A stretch of 49,973 nt of DNA from Chloroflexi bacterium OLB15. Its GTDB lineage: Bacteria > Chloroflexota > Anaerolineae > Aggregatilineales > Phototrophicaceae. The stretch spans positions 1 to 49,973 of the forward strand of contig LMZS01000037.1 of assembly GCA_001567085.1 (NCBI GenBank), given 5' to 3'. Shown in pieces: positions 1 to 8,094 of the stretch (positions are counted from its first letter, which is position 1; the number at the start of each line of letters is the position of its first letter). The notes beneath the pieces are model-generated. The model was not told where the DNA came from, ran no database searches, and saw only the letters and a list, made by a program, of their open reading frames with translations. The position numbers were made by a program, and so were the translations under genes.

Positions 1-540
1 CGCAAATCTCAGCAGCGACCAGCGAAGCGGCATCAGCCTTGCCATCTGGCGCAGGCGGCGTCGCCACAATCACGCGCGGCACGCCAGCAACCCGCGCGGC
101 GTCGCCAGCATTAACATCACACTGGGAAAAGCGCCCTTCCCTCTTGGCACATACAGCGCGGCGCTGGTCACTGGCGTGACCTTCTCGCCTGCCATAATGC
201 CGGGTTGAATTTGCGTAAACCACATCGGCTCAGGCAGTTGCTCCTCATGGAATTTATGGATATTGGCGTGGGCTTTTTCGATAGCTTCAACAACTTCCGG
301 CGCAACCGCCGAACGTGCTGCCGCAAAGTCTTCCGGCGCAGCGCGGATCATGCTGGCCTGAAAATTCGGCGCGTCAAAACGGCGGGCAAATTCTACAAGC
401 GCTTCGTCGCCGCGCTCGCGCACCTGATCGATCACTTCCTGCGCCAGTGGAAACAGATCGCGAATATCTTTTTCCGCGCGCCGAAGCAGCCGCGCCTTAT
501 CCTCAGTAGAAAGCTTTGCCAATTCCAGAAACTGAACCAT
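1..540 (-). CDS. hisD: Histidinol dehydrogenase, N-terminal part (runs off the window, one frameshift)
   Basis: Histidinol dehydrogenase catalyses the last two steps of histidine synthesis, the NAD-dependent oxidation of L-histidinol to L-histidine. The first 145 or so residues match the family, including the segment SAALYVPRGKGAFPSVMLML. The frame then closes at 70-72, but the family sequence (AARVAGVPRVIVATPP, then APDGKADAASL) continues in another frame down to base 1. This means one base is missing at about 101-103, where GCG-GAC-GCC is expected and GCG-AC-GCC is read. The ATG at 540 is preceded by GAGGGATTC, a good ribosome binding site. The catalytic C-terminal half lies outside the window. 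The frameshift is probably an assembly error, since five other genes here show the same kind of lesion. A hairpin lies just upstream and separates it from sqdB. Confidence 0.9.
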
Positions 541-575
541 GAATCCCTCATCCCTGCCAGTCGCCTATAAAATCA

Positions 576-603
576 ATAGGGGCAAAGCGAGCCTTGCCCC
601 TAT
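576..603 (-). terminator. Hairpin terminator downstream of sqdB
   Basis: A perfect 10-bp inverted repeat, ATAGGGGCAA (576-585) and TTGCCCCTAT (594-603), with an 8-base loop. It lies 30 bases after the sqdB stop. Read on the minus strand it is followed by a loose T-rich stretch (TGATTTTAT), so it could end the sqdB transcript before hisD. The T-run is imperfect, so termination strength is inferred. Confidence 0.5.
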
Positions 604-632
604 GATCAGTTGCAGATTAACAAATCACCCTG

Positions 633-1829
633 TTATGCCAATGGAACAGTCATCACCTCTGAACGGCGGCGCGCGCCATTCCAGCGAATATCAGGCACCA
701 GAATTTCCCACTTTTCCATGATCCGCTCACGGTGCGGCAGCAAATCCTGAAGCATAATTTTCACTTCTGCCACCACATCATGCGACGGCTTATACCCCAG
801 ATTGATCAGATGTTGGCGATCCGGGTTGTAGTAGTGCGAGTCGCGTTCGGTGCGGGGATTGTCATAGAAAGCAATTTCGGTATCCATGCCGATTTCAGTT
901 GCTGCCTGCTTTACCTTGAGTGCTAATTCTTCTATGGTATAGCACTCTTCAAACTGGTTAAAAACACGATACTCCCCTGGTTTGGGCGGATTTTCGATGG
1001 CAATAGTTAGACACTGCATCGAGTCGCGCAATGGCAGGAAGCCGCGCGTTTGGCCGCCCGATCCATAGACGGTGAGCGGGTGGCCGATCACTGCCTGGCA
1101 CGCGAAGCGGTTGATGGCTGTGCCGAAACACTGATCGAAGTCGAGGCGGCTGCGCAGGCGAGGGTCTTCGCCCATTTCGTCAATGCGCGTGCCAAATACA
1201 ACGCCCTGCATGATATCGGTAGAGCGTAAACCCCACGTCTTGCAGGCAAACATGGTGTTGTTTGTGTCATGAACTTTCGTCAGATGATAGAAGCTGTTGG
1301 CTTGACGGGGAAACGGCATGTAATCTTTGCGGCCGCGAAATTCAACTTCAAAGAACCCTTCAGGGATATCCACATTGGGCGTGCCATATTCACCCATCGT
1401 GCCCAGCTTAACCAGATGGGCATCAGGACAGGTTTCACGAATTGCCCACAGCAGATTCAAGCTGCCGATGACGTTATTTTGCTGGGTAAATGTTGCGTGC
1501 TGCTGGTCAATCATTGAGTACGGCGCGGATGGCATCTCGCCAAGATGGACGACGGCTTCAGGCTGGAAATCGCGTAAATAGCCGGTCAGGAACTCATAAT
1601 CCATCAGATCGCCAGTGCGGAAATTTAGCGGTTTGCCATAACGTTCGGCAAATGCTGCCAGTCGCTCTTGGATAGAATACACGGGCAGCGCGCTTACACT
1701 ACCAACTTCTTCAACCCATGCACGACGGAAAAATGTATCTGTACCGGCAACCTCATGCCCCCTGGCGGTTAAATATTGAGCCAGACTCCAACCTAAGTAG
1801 CCGTCAATTCCTGCGATAAATACGCGCAT
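633..1829 (-). CDS. sqdB: UDP-sulfoquinovose synthase (SqdB/SQD1-type)
   Basis: Short-chain dehydrogenase/epimerase-family enzyme of 398 residues that makes UDP-sulfoquinovose from UDP-glucose and sulfite, the head-group donor for the sulfolipid SQDG. The Rossmann motif GIDGYLG is at 7-13. The SQD1-type signature KLGTMGEYGTPN starts at 141 (catalytic Thr about 144), and the YHLTK motif at 181-185 gives Tyr181/Lys185. The later block YGSGGQTRGFLPLRD is also typical of SqdB rather than generic epimerases. The ATG at 1829 has a strong GGAGGATTTTA ribosome binding site. It lies upstream of hisD and downstream of asd on the same strand. No sulfolipid glycosyltransferase (SqdX/SqdD) is in the window, so the end product could also be another sulfoquinovose glycan, as proposed for archaeal Agl3 homologues. 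Confidence 0.9.
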   Translation of the reverse strand: MRVFIAGIDGYLGWSLAQYLTARGHEVAGTDTFFRRAWVEEVGSVSALPVYSIQERLAAFAERYGKPLNFRTGDLMDYEFLTGYLRDFQPEAVVHLGEMPSAPYSMIDQQHATFTQQNNVIGSLNLLWAIRETCPDAHLVKLGTMGEYGTPNVDIPEGFFEVEFRGRKDYMPFPRQANSFYHLTKVHDTNNTMFACKTWGLRSTDIMQGVVFGTRIDEMGEDPRLRSRLDFDQCFGTAINRFACQAVIGHPLTVYGSGGQTRGFLPLRDSMQCLTIAIENPPKPGEYRVFNQFEECYTIEELALKVKQAATEIGMDTEIAFYDNPRTERDSHYYNPDRQHLINLGYKPSHDVVAEVKIMLQDLLPHRERIMEKWEILVPDIRWNGARRRSEVMTVPLA

Positions 1830-1860
1830 TAAAATCCTCCATGACCGATAGGTTACACCA

Positions 1861-1894
1861 TGAAAAACACCTGCGCCTTCATTGTGCTGCGCAG
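1861..1894 (-). terminator. Possible terminator after asd
   Basis: On the minus strand CTGCGC and GCGCAG (1889-1894 and 1871-1876) form a 6-bp stem with a 12-base loop, followed by GTGTTTTTC. It sits 11 bases past the asd stop. The stem is short, so this may be a weak or partial terminator between asd and sqdB. Confidence 0.4.
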
Positions 1895-1904
1895 TAGTTT
1901 TCGT

Positions 1905-3002
1905 TTATGCCGGCAGTAAATCGGCTTTTGTGGCTGTAACCACGGGTTGAAACCCTGAGATATACCCCTTAGCGGCGAGTAGTTCGGCGTTCAAAATGCT
2001 GCAACCTGCCGCGCCGCGAATGGTGTTGTGTGAAAGCGCCACGAATTTATAGCCAAGCAGCGGGCACGAGCGTAAGCGGCCAACGGTGGTGGTCATCCCC
2101 TTGCCATAGTTACGATCACGGCGCGGCTGCGGGCGATCGGGCTGCTCAAAATAGTGAACTGGCTCTACGGGTGCACTGGGCAGGGACGGGATCGGTTCAA
2201 TGCCGCGATATTTTGCCCATGCTTCTAGAATGTTGTCTAAATGCGGTTGGCTTTTGAGCGAAACCGAAATATTGACGAGATGCCCGTCAATCACCGGCGC
2301 GCGATTCGAAGTTGCGCTAACGACGGCGGGAAGCCATTCGACGAGATCGCCTTCCAACGAGCCGAGCATACGCAGCGACTCGGTTTCCATCTTGTCCTCT
2401 TCGCCGCCGATATAAGGGATAATATTGTCCAGAATATCCAGCGCTGAAACGCCGGGATACCCTGCCCCACTGATGGCCTGCGAACTCACGATCAGGATTT
2501 TTTCGATGCCGAACTGACGCAGCGGCGCAAGCGACATCACAACAGGCATGATCGTACAGTTCGAATTGGCGACCAGCGCGCCAGTAGTCCAACCACGACG
2601 AGCGCGCTGTACGTCAACCAGCGCAATATGTTCAGCATTCACTTCTGGCAGCAGCAGCGGAACATCTTCCAGCATACGGTTCAGCGAAGCGTTGGTACAC
2701 ACGATATGCCCGGCATTTGCCAGCCGGATTTCGTGCGGATCAGCAGCTTCTTTAGGCAGCGCTGAAAATACCAGCGGCGCTTCCAGATCAGAATCCAATG
2801 GTTTAATGCGAATATCGCGGACGTTAGCAGGCGGCTCGCCATCCAGCACCCAGCGGGCGGCTTCGGCATAAGTACGCCCAGCGCTGCGATCTGACGCCAC
2901 TAACTCAGTGACTTCAAACCAGGGATGATTTTCGAGAAGCTGAATGAATCGTTGACCTACGGCGCCAGTCGCGCCGAGGATCGCAACATGCAGTTTTTCC
3001 AT
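1905..3002 (-). CDS. asd: Aspartate-semialdehyde dehydrogenase (archaeal/fungal-type)
   Basis: Reduces L-4-aspartyl phosphate to aspartate-4-semialdehyde with NADPH, the branch-point step for lysine, threonine, methionine and isoleucine synthesis. The protein has 365 residues. The dinucleotide motif GATGAVG is at 10-16, the catalytic cysteine is Cys149 in SNCT, and the catalytic histidine is probably His241 in DGHLVNISVS. Sequence around SNCTIMPVVMSLAPL and the long C-terminal part resemble the branch found in archaea, fungi and some bacteria rather than the E. coli Asd branch. The start is ATG at 3002. The upstream ribosome site (AAAGGC) is weak. The gap to pheA on the same strand is only 18 bases, so the two are probably cotranscribed. 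Confidence 0.93.
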   Translation of the reverse strand: MEKLHVAILGATGAVGQRFIQLLENHPWFEVTELVASDRSAGRTYAEAARWVLDGEPPANVRDIRIKPLDSDLEAPLVFSALPKEAADPHEIRLANAGHIVCTNASLNRMLEDVPLLLPEVNAEHIALVDVQRARRGWTTGALVANSNCTIMPVVMSLAPLRQFGIEKILIVSSQAISGAGYPGVSALDILDNIIPYIGGEEDKMETESLRMLGSLEGDLVEWLPAVVSATSNRAPVIDGHLVNISVSLKSQPHLDNILEAWAKYRGIEPIPSLPSAPVEPVHYFEQPDRPQPRRDRNYGKGMTTTVGRLRSCPLLGYKFVALSHNTIRGAAGCSILNAELLAAKGYISGFQPVVTATKADLLPA

Positions 3003-3020
3003 AGCTAATGCCTTTAGTGC

Positions 3021-3857
3021 TTACATTCCTACTGATTCTGCGCGGACTGCCGGGTATGACCCCAGCATTTTAACAAAAGACGCACGCTGCAAAAGGCGGG
3101 CTAATGCTTCCTGACAAGCAGTATCCTGCCAATGCCCCTCAAAGTCGAGAAAGAAAACCGGTTCCCACGGGCGATTACGGCGGGGGCGCGATTCAATCTT
3201 TGTCAGGTTCAGCCCGCGCGTCGCAAATTCGCCAAGGCATTCATAAAGTGCTGCCGGGCGGTTACGGGTTGCGAAAACCAGTGAGGTTTTGTTGAACTCG
3301 CCACGCGGCGGATCATCGTGCCCTAGCACAAAAAAGCGCGTGAAATTGAAAGGAACATCTTCAATCTGTGTCGCCAACGCATCAAGGCCGTATAGTTTGC
3401 CGGCCAGTTCGCTGGCAATCACAGCCGTTGCTTCGGTGGGCTCTGCCGCTAAATCTTGCGCCGATCCCGCAGTATCGTACCAGGGAACGGGGGTAAACCC
3501 GTTGCGCCTGATGAAGTTGGCGCACTGTGCCAATGCCTGCGGGTGCGAACGTACCTGCTTAATGCTCTTGATGTTAGCGCCGGTTGGGGCTAACAGCGCA
3601 TGATGTACGTGCAGGATGACTTCTGCCTGTATGCGAAGGTCAGAATCCATAAGGAGTTCGTAAGCCTGCTGAACCGCGCCGGCGAGCGCATTTTCTACAG
3701 GCAGTATGGCATAGCGCACTGATCTATTATTGATCGCTTCAAATAGTTTGTTAAGATCATCGCAGGGGAAAACATCAACAGTATCGCCAAAGTGCTGTTT
3801 GAGCGCCTGCTCAGAGTAAGCGCCGTGAACACCCTGAAATGCTACGCAATCAGGCAA
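3021..3857 (-). CDS. pheA: Prephenate dehydratase with ACT domain
   Basis: Converts prephenate to phenylpyruvate in phenylalanine synthesis. The 278-residue protein has the two-lobed dehydratase domain (about 1-185) with the catalytic TRF motif at 173-175. A C-terminal ACT regulatory domain (about 190-268) carries the ESRP motif (222-225) that usually takes part in phenylalanine feedback inhibition. There is no chorismate mutase domain, so it is the monofunctional form. The start codon is TTG at 3857, chosen because a strong AGGGGG site precedes it and the conserved VAFQGVHGAYSE begins at residue 5. It is the first gene of the pheA-asd-sqdB run and is divergent from the SufR-like gene. Confidence 0.93.
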   Translation of the reverse strand: MPDCVAFQGVHGAYSEQALKQHFGDTVDVFPCDDLNKLFEAINNRSVRYAILPVENALAGAVQQAYELLMDSDLRIQAEVILHVHHALLAPTGANIKSIKQVRSHPQALAQCANFIRRNGFTPVPWYDTAGSAQDLAAEPTEATAVIASELAGKLYGLDALATQIEDVPFNFTRFFVLGHDDPPRGEFNKTSLVFATRNRPAALYECLGEFATRGLNLTKIESRPRRNRPWEPVFFLDFEGHWQDTACQEALARLLQRASFVKMLGSYPAVRAESVGM

Positions 3858-3905
3858 GATAAACCCCCTGAAAAACCTGATAAATAGGATTGTGAGCGGT
3901 GTGTC

Positions 3906-3935
3906 ATGCTAACACAATCGTCCTCGCTAAGTCAA
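3906..3935 (-). promoter_or_regulatory. Promoter of pheA operon
   Basis: On the minus strand TTGACT (3930-3935) and TAGCAT (3906-3911) are 18 bases apart and point towards pheA. The -35 element overlaps the left arm of the inverted repeat at 3931-3946, so a protein bound there could act on this promoter too. Confidence 0.5.
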
Positions 3936-3946
3936 CGCGAATTGAC
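3931..3946. promoter_or_regulatory. Candidate SufR operator (inverted repeat)
   Basis: Inverted repeat GTCAA-N6-TTGAC between the divergent pheA and SufR-like genes. The cyanobacterial SufR site is written CAAC-N6-GTTG, which shares the 6-base spacing and resembles this sequence but is not identical. The repeat covers both -35 elements, a position expected for an autorepressor. The binding protein is inferred from position only. Confidence 0.4.
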
Positions 3947-3971
3947 ACTCGAAAATTGATAGTGCTACAAT
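3942..3971 (+). promoter_or_regulatory. Promoter of the SufR-like gene
   Basis: A consensus -35 TTGACA (3942-3947) and TACAAT (3966-3971) with an 18-base spacer, 34 bases before the ATG. The -35 box is the right arm of the inverted repeat at 3931-3946, which fits negative autoregulation. Confidence 0.65.
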
Positions 3972-4005
3972 TTCGCTAATCGCCGTCATACAAATTGGCA
4001 ACATC

Positions 4006-4650
4006 ATGCAGGAAACGCGACGTCTTATACTTGATATTCTTCGCCGCCAGGGTTATGCCACCGTTGATGAAATTGTTGAACAGCTTCGCGCGCAGCGAGG
4101 TGATGGGATCACTTCAGTAACAGTTCGTCACCATCTTACGCGGCTTCAGGAAGACGACCTCATCACATCACCCCAGCTTCGGCGGCGTACATCTCCCGGC
4201 AGGCCTCAGCACATTTATGCGCTGTCCAATAAGGCGAGAGAGCAGTTCCCCAGCAATTATCACCACATCTTCTGCGCGCTGCTGGATGAACTGCGCGATC
4301 AGCTAACTCCTTCCGGCGTGAATGTGCTGCTGGAAGGCGTAACTACGCGCTGGTCACAGGAAGCGGCAATTGGCGATGTTCCCATGTATGACCGGATGAA
4401 TCTGGTCGTCGAATATCTCAACCAGCATGGCTACGAAGCGCAGTGGGAAACTACGCCGGATGGCTTTGTTCTGCATACGACCAACTGCCCTTACCATGCC
4501 GTAGTTTCACACCATGATGCGTTATGTGAAATGGATTTGCGGCTGGTAGCCTCACTATTAAATGTGGTACCACGCCGCATTGCACATATCAGTGCCGGGG
4601 ATACAAGCTGTTCATATTTGATCCCGATAGCTGAAACTGCCGAATTATGA
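4006..4650 (+). CDS. SufR-like iron-sulfur-responsive transcriptional regulator
   Basis: A 214-residue winged-helix regulator. Residues about 1-75 form the helix-turn-helix with wing (TSVTVRHHLTRLQEDDLI, then SPGRPQHIY). The C-terminal half carries Cys161, Cys174 and Cys202, giving CX12C followed by a third Cys 28 residues later. SufR proteins use CX12C plus later cysteines to bind a Fe-S cluster. One of the classical four cysteines appears to be missing here. The gene lies 81 bases upstream of an A-type Fe-S carrier on the same strand, which supports a role in Fe-S homeostasis. The ATG at 4006 lacks an obvious strong ribosome site. A DeoR/ArsR-type regulator without a cluster is the main alternative. 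Confidence 0.75.
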   Translation: MQETRRLILDILRRQGYATVDEIVEQLRAQRGDGITSVTVRHHLTRLQEDDLITSPQLRRRTSPGRPQHIYALSNKAREQFPSNYHHIFCALLDELRDQLTPSGVNVLLEGVTTRWSQEAAIGDVPMYDRMNLVVEYLNQHGYEAQWETTPDGFVLHTTNCPYHAVVSHHDALCEMDLRLVASLLNVVPRRIAHISAGDTSCSYLIPIAETAEL

Positions 4651-4668
4651 TGATTCCGGTCTTTTTAA

Positions 4669-4697
4669 TTGACCGTTGATCCTCAAGTTGATACAAT
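4669..4697 (+). promoter_or_regulatory. Promoter of the A-type carrier gene
   Basis: TTGACC (4669-4674) and TACAAT (4692-4697) with a 17-base spacer. A GTTGAT direct repeat (4675-4680 and 4687-4692) fills the spacer. The carrier gene can therefore be transcribed on its own. It may be a second target of the SufR-like protein, but the inverted repeat seen at 3931 is not repeated exactly. Confidence 0.6.
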
Positions 4698-4731
4698 GGA
4701 TGTATCCCATATTTAGGAGAGGTGGCTCACA

Positions 4732-5163
4732 ATGGCTGCACACGAGCCTTTAGTTCAATCATCAGAACTGGCGCAGGAAGATGAAATACTGTTGGTGACC
4801 CCGGCAGCGCAACAGATGATCAAAACACTGCTGGAACAGCGAAATATCCCCGATCATGCCTTACGTGTTTTTGTGTCGGGTGGCGGCTGCTCCGGTATGC
4901 AGTATGGCATGGCTTTCGAACAATCTCCACGCGATTTTGATACCGTTGTGGATATTCAAGGGGTGCGTTTGCTCATAGACCCCACTTCGCTAATGTATCT
5001 GCAAGGCGCAAGCATTGACTATATTGACAGCCTGATGGGCGGCGGATTCCGTATTGAGAATCCAAACGCTGTTTCAAGCTGTGGTTGTGGCAGTTCATTC
5101 CGAACCAAGGACAACGCCGAGGCTTCCGAGGAATCCGGCGGTTGCTCACATTGCAGCCACTAA
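4732..5163 (+). CDS. erpA: A-type iron-sulfur cluster carrier (ErpA/IscA/SufA family)
   Basis: Small cytosolic protein (143 residues) that receives and hands on Fe-S clusters during maturation of Fe-S enzymes. The HesB-fold domain runs from about 19 to 123. The three conserved cluster ligands are Cys53 in GGGCSGMQYG and Cys117/Cys119 in SSCGCGSSF. The protein extends about 20 residues past the usual end, into a tail with two further cysteines (GGCSHCSH), which is uncommon and could be an extra metal site. AGGAGAGG precedes the ATG. The gene is followed by a strong terminator. The exact family member (ErpA, IscA or SufA) cannot be told from sequence, so the symbol is provisional. Confidence 0.85.
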   Translation: MAAHEPLVQSSELAQEDEILLVTPAAQQMIKTLLEQRNIPDHALRVFVSGGGCSGMQYGMAFEQSPRDFDTVVDIQGVRLLIDPTSLMYLQGASIDYIDSLMGGGFRIENPNAVSSCGCGSSFRTKDNAEASEESGGCSHCSH

Positions 5164-5185
5164 CCTTCATAAGCTCGTAAATTAC

Positions 5186-5218
5186 AAAGACCTGACCGCA
5201 GTCAGGTCTTTGTTTTTT
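5186..5218 (+). terminator. Rho-independent terminator after erpA
   Basis: An 11-bp stem (5186-5196 with 5201-5211) closed by a CGCA loop and followed by a TTTTTT run (5213-5218). It lies between convergent genes. The A-rich left arm may let it serve the opposite strand too. Confidence 0.85.
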
Positions 5219-5229
5219 GTGAGGCAGGT

Positions 5230-5994
5230 TTACGAGCGTCGCAGCGCGCTGGCTATTAACCCCAGCACCCCCAGACCCCCTACAAGCAAAATCGGCACTA
5301 TCGGCGGGATACCCTCATTTGCTGGAGGTGTAGACGCAGGCGGCGCATCCTGTTCCTGTACCACGATATCCGGCGTTGGGGCTATTAGCGCCGCATTCGG
5401 CGGATAAGTAAAGGTTGGCAATATCTCCCCTGGCACCAGTGTTCCAGCGCTTCCCGCAAGGAAACGTTCAAATGCTGTGGCAGTAAGCAGCCCGCCAGGC
5501 GTTTGCGTAATCGCATTTTGGGTGCCAGTAGCATTGCCCGCCAGCGGATCAAATGTTGGCTCTGAGGCGAGATCAATCTCTGGCACCTGCAAAAGGTCGC
5601 CCGTCACGCTCACAAGCTGGCCAAATACCCATCCGGTGCCATTCGGTGACGGCGGATACTGAAACTGAAGCCACTCGAAATATCGCCCGATTACGGGGTA
5701 AAGATCGCCATTACGAATGGTGCCTAGCTGGCTGGCGCTGGTATCCGGTTGAGTGCGTACATTGGCCGTATCCAATGCTTCTAGTACCACTGCCGCCGCT
5801 GTTGTGGGTGCCGCTGTGGGCGGCGTAATAACCAGCCCCGGCACCGTAGGGGTGATGGGTGTTGAAAGTTGAATTTGTGCTGGCGTTGCGGTTGGCCCGG
5901 TCTGTGCGTCGGTATTCCAGAGTGGTACCAAAATTGCAGCCATACCCAGCATCACAAGCCCTATACTGAAACGCGCGGATTTTTTGAAACGCAT
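5230..5994 (-). CDS. Exported SH3-like domain protein with C-terminal membrane anchor
   Basis: A secreted or surface protein of unknown exact role, 254 residues from the ATG at 5994. It starts with a signal peptide (MRFKKS, then a hydrophobic run ending near TDAQ), followed by a Thr/Pro-rich linker. A bacterial SH3-like domain begins near LDTANVRTQPDTSASQLGTI, and a second disordered region leads to a C-terminal hydrophobic helix (IPPIVPILLVGGLGVLGLIA) with a basic tail. SH3b domains of this type commonly bind peptidoglycan or other cell-wall material. I chose ATG 5994 because AGAGGGG precedes it and the signal peptide begins there. An ATG at 6012 would overlap the upstream gene. It follows the LysM/M23 gene and is probably cotranscribed with it. 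Confidence 0.7.
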   Translation of the reverse strand: MRFKKSARFSIGLVMLGMAAILVPLWNTDAQTGPTATPAQIQLSTPITPTVPGLVITPPTAAPTTAAAVVLEALDTANVRTQPDTSASQLGTIRNGDLYPVIGRYFEWLQFQYPPSPNGTGWVFGQLVSVTGDLLQVPEIDLASEPTFDPLAGNATGTQNAITQTPGGLLTATAFERFLAGSAGTLVPGEILPTFTYPPNAALIAPTPDIVVQEQDAPPASTPPANEGIPPIVPILLVGGLGVLGLIASALRRS

Positions 5995-6002
5995 ATCCCC
6001 TC

Positions 6003-7540
6003 TTATTGCCATGTAATCCGGTTATCGGCGATGTTTCTGCCCTGCTCCGCCACAATGCGCCGCGATCCATTCGTCATATATCCCTGATATTCCTGATTCG
6101 GCAGCCCTTCCACCGCCCATGCGCCAATCACAAATGACGGGCGCGGATGCAGAATGCAAGTTGCACAGTCTGCCGGAATCCATTCCCCGTTATACCGCCG
6201 GGCGATGTGCATGTGCGTGCCATTAGAGAAACCGCCTTCGCAAGAGGGCTTGCCAATACGATCGCCCGGTGAAACTCTTGCCCCTGCGTTAACCCGACCT
6301 TCCGAAGCGATGTGTAAATACAATATCGTCCAACCTGTGCTTTCGTCGCCATCTCCATCCAGATCAAGGATGACGGTTCCTTCATCAACCCGCGCAATCA
6401 CTCCCGACGCCGCTGCGGTTGCATAAAAGGCAGAGACATAACAGGAAGAAGTAACGGTCTCCAGATCATCAGGCGGGGCGAAGTCAACGGCTGCCCATGC
6501 GCTGCCGCTGCCCCAGCCACCGTGCGGGCCGCCTGTATAAAACCATGTTTGTGATTCTTCAAATGGCAGTAAAAGCGCTGGTTGAACCAGATCGTCTGGT
6601 ACCAGTGGCTCAAACGCATTCTGGAACGGATCACCGAATAAAGCGCGATAAGTGACTACCAGCCCTTCCATTGATACGTCTTTCATCCACTGCGAATAGC
6701 CGTGAATCCGGCTGAACAAATATTGCAGGCCGGTTGTGGCAGCGTTGATCGTTTGATTTAGCCGGATACGTGTGCCGTCTGCGAGTTCAAGAGTGCGCAT
6801 TTGTTCCGCTTGGCTGGCGTAATAGCCGCGATTCAGGTTGTCTGCGGCCCACGCGAGCTGCAAGTACAGCCCTTCGCGCGGAACACCGTTAGCATAGGCT
6901 GGGGCGCCAGGGGATTATCTTCTTCGGATTCAGCGACCGTTTCGCGTGAAACCCAGCCGCCCAGATACTCGATCAAAGCCAGCAGCAGGCGCGGATCAAC
7001 GCTGTATTCAAGCGCCACGCGATTGATGATTTGCGCGGCAGTGAGTACTTCATTATTCACTTCGTCGGTAGCGCGAGAGATAAATCTATTTTGCGCCTGA
7101 ACAAAGGCTTGCACATCAAATTCGCTTGAGCCGGGCGCGCGCACCATTTTGCTGTCTGGCAGCATCACATAATCTGGCCCGTCTACTAACGGTGTTGACG
7201 GTAGTTCGATTGTTTGCCCCACAAATAACGTATCAGGATTAGCAATATCGTTAATTTCCAGCAGCGTTTCTATAGTCGTACCATTTTCCTCAGCAATAAT
7301 CGTTAGCGTGTCTCCAGGCTGAACGACATAGAATGTGGGCTGCCCTTGTGGCAATGCTGTGGGGAAAGAAATTTGCGTGCTTTGCCCGGCAGGTAGAGCC
7401 GTTGCCAGCGGAAGCGATCCAATGCTGGTTGCTTCCTCAGGCAAAAATGTAGCCGTTATGACGATGACTCCAGGCGTATCGCGCACACAGGCAACCGCGG
7501 CAAGCGCCAGCAACAAGAGCGCTAGCAGTGTTTTTCTCAC
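6003..7540 (-). CDS. LysM and M23-peptidase-like lipoprotein (one frameshift)
   Basis: A probable cell-wall lipoprotein read in two frames. The first part (7540 to about 6900) starts with GTG and has a lipoprotein signal ending at Cys18, a LysM domain (FYVVQPGDTLTIIAEENGTT and following) and an alpha-helical region (EYSVDPRLLLALIEY). The second part (about 6905 to 6003) continues in another frame as AYANGVPREGLYLQLAWAAD and ends in an M23-like fold. The switch falls at CGCCCCAGCC near 6895-6905, and one missing base explains it. In the peptidase part the HxH motif (THMHIA) and the YLHIA histidine are present. The usual HxxxD zinc ligand reads WAAVD, so the first histidine is a tryptophan and catalysis is uncertain. 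An SH3-domain protein follows. Confidence 0.75.
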
Positions 7541-7618
7541 GCTTAAATTCGTTTCTGTGCCTCAACCATTTCAGGATTGTACACTACGGGTGGGATTACA
7601 TCCCGCGAGACGCTATAC

Positions 7619-7624
7619 TATAAT
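7619..7624 (+). promoter_or_regulatory. -10 box for the SCP2 gene
   Basis: A consensus TATAAT 53 bases before the SCP2-domain start. The matching -35 (TTACAT at 7596, 17-base spacer) is weak and sits in a GGGATTACATCCC inverted repeat, which might be an operator. Confidence 0.4.
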
Positions 7625-7677
7625 GCAACGGTTCATCTGTGAAATCTAATCATTAATTGTATTTGAAGGAGAAACTG

Positions 7678-8004
7678 ATGGCGAACCATGATGAAGTGGC
7701 GGCTGTCTTTAGCAAGATGCAAGAACGGTTTGACCCTAAAAAAGCCGAAGGCTTGAATGCCACCATTCAATTCCAGCTTGGCGGCGATAACGGCGGCCTC
7801 TTCTGGGTGCGCATTGCTGATAGCAAACTGGACACCGGCTCAGGCGCGGCTGAAAACCCGAAAATGACTTTGCTGGCAACTGCCGACGATTTCTATTCGA
7901 TGATGACCGGCACATTGAACCCGATGAATGCCTTTATGACCGGCAAAGTTAAAATTCAGGGCGATACCGGCCTTGCGCTCAAGTTGATGCCATTGATCGG
8001 CTAA
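7678..8004 (+). CDS. SCP2 sterol-binding domain protein
   Basis: A stand-alone SCP2 domain of 108 residues. The fold forms a hydrophobic tunnel for lipids or acyl-CoA. The typical pattern is visible: the strand region ATIQFQLGGDNGGLFWVRI, then PKMTLLATADDFYSMMTG, then AFMTGKVKIQGDTGLALKL at the C-terminus. The start is ATG at 7678, with AAGGAG seven bases upstream. A longer reading from 7657 would run through that site. It stands alone between a divergent lipoprotein gene and a terminator. The natural ligand in bacteria is not known for most family members, and nothing nearby defines it. Confidence 0.85.
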   Translation: MANHDEVAAVFSKMQERFDPKKAEGLNATIQFQLGGDNGGLFWVRIADSKLDTGSGAAENPKMTLLATADDFYSMMTGTLNPMNAFMTGKVKIQGDTGLALKLMPLIG

Positions 8005-8043
8005 AGCGATTTTGCTGAAAACCAGCCACACAGTCAGCAAACA

Positions 8044-8069
8044 AAAAGACCGGCAGCTGCCGGTCTTTT
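8044..8069. terminator. Bidirectional terminator between SCP2 and HEAT genes
   Basis: A perfect palindrome, AAAAGACCGGCAG directly followed by its complement, with A-runs and T-runs at the ends. It sits between two convergent genes and can form a hairpin with a terminal U-tract on either strand. Confidence 0.85.
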
Positions 8070-8094
8070 GCATTCGTTATAGCTATTCCCGCTG

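Noticed and set aside
205..570. Plus-strand reading frames across hisD
   Set aside because: They are antisense to a well-supported gene and show no family resemblance.
6003..6863. A separate M23 peptidase gene
   Set aside because: Sequence upstream of its first Met, read in the same frame, continues the LysM protein. The two are one frameshifted gene.
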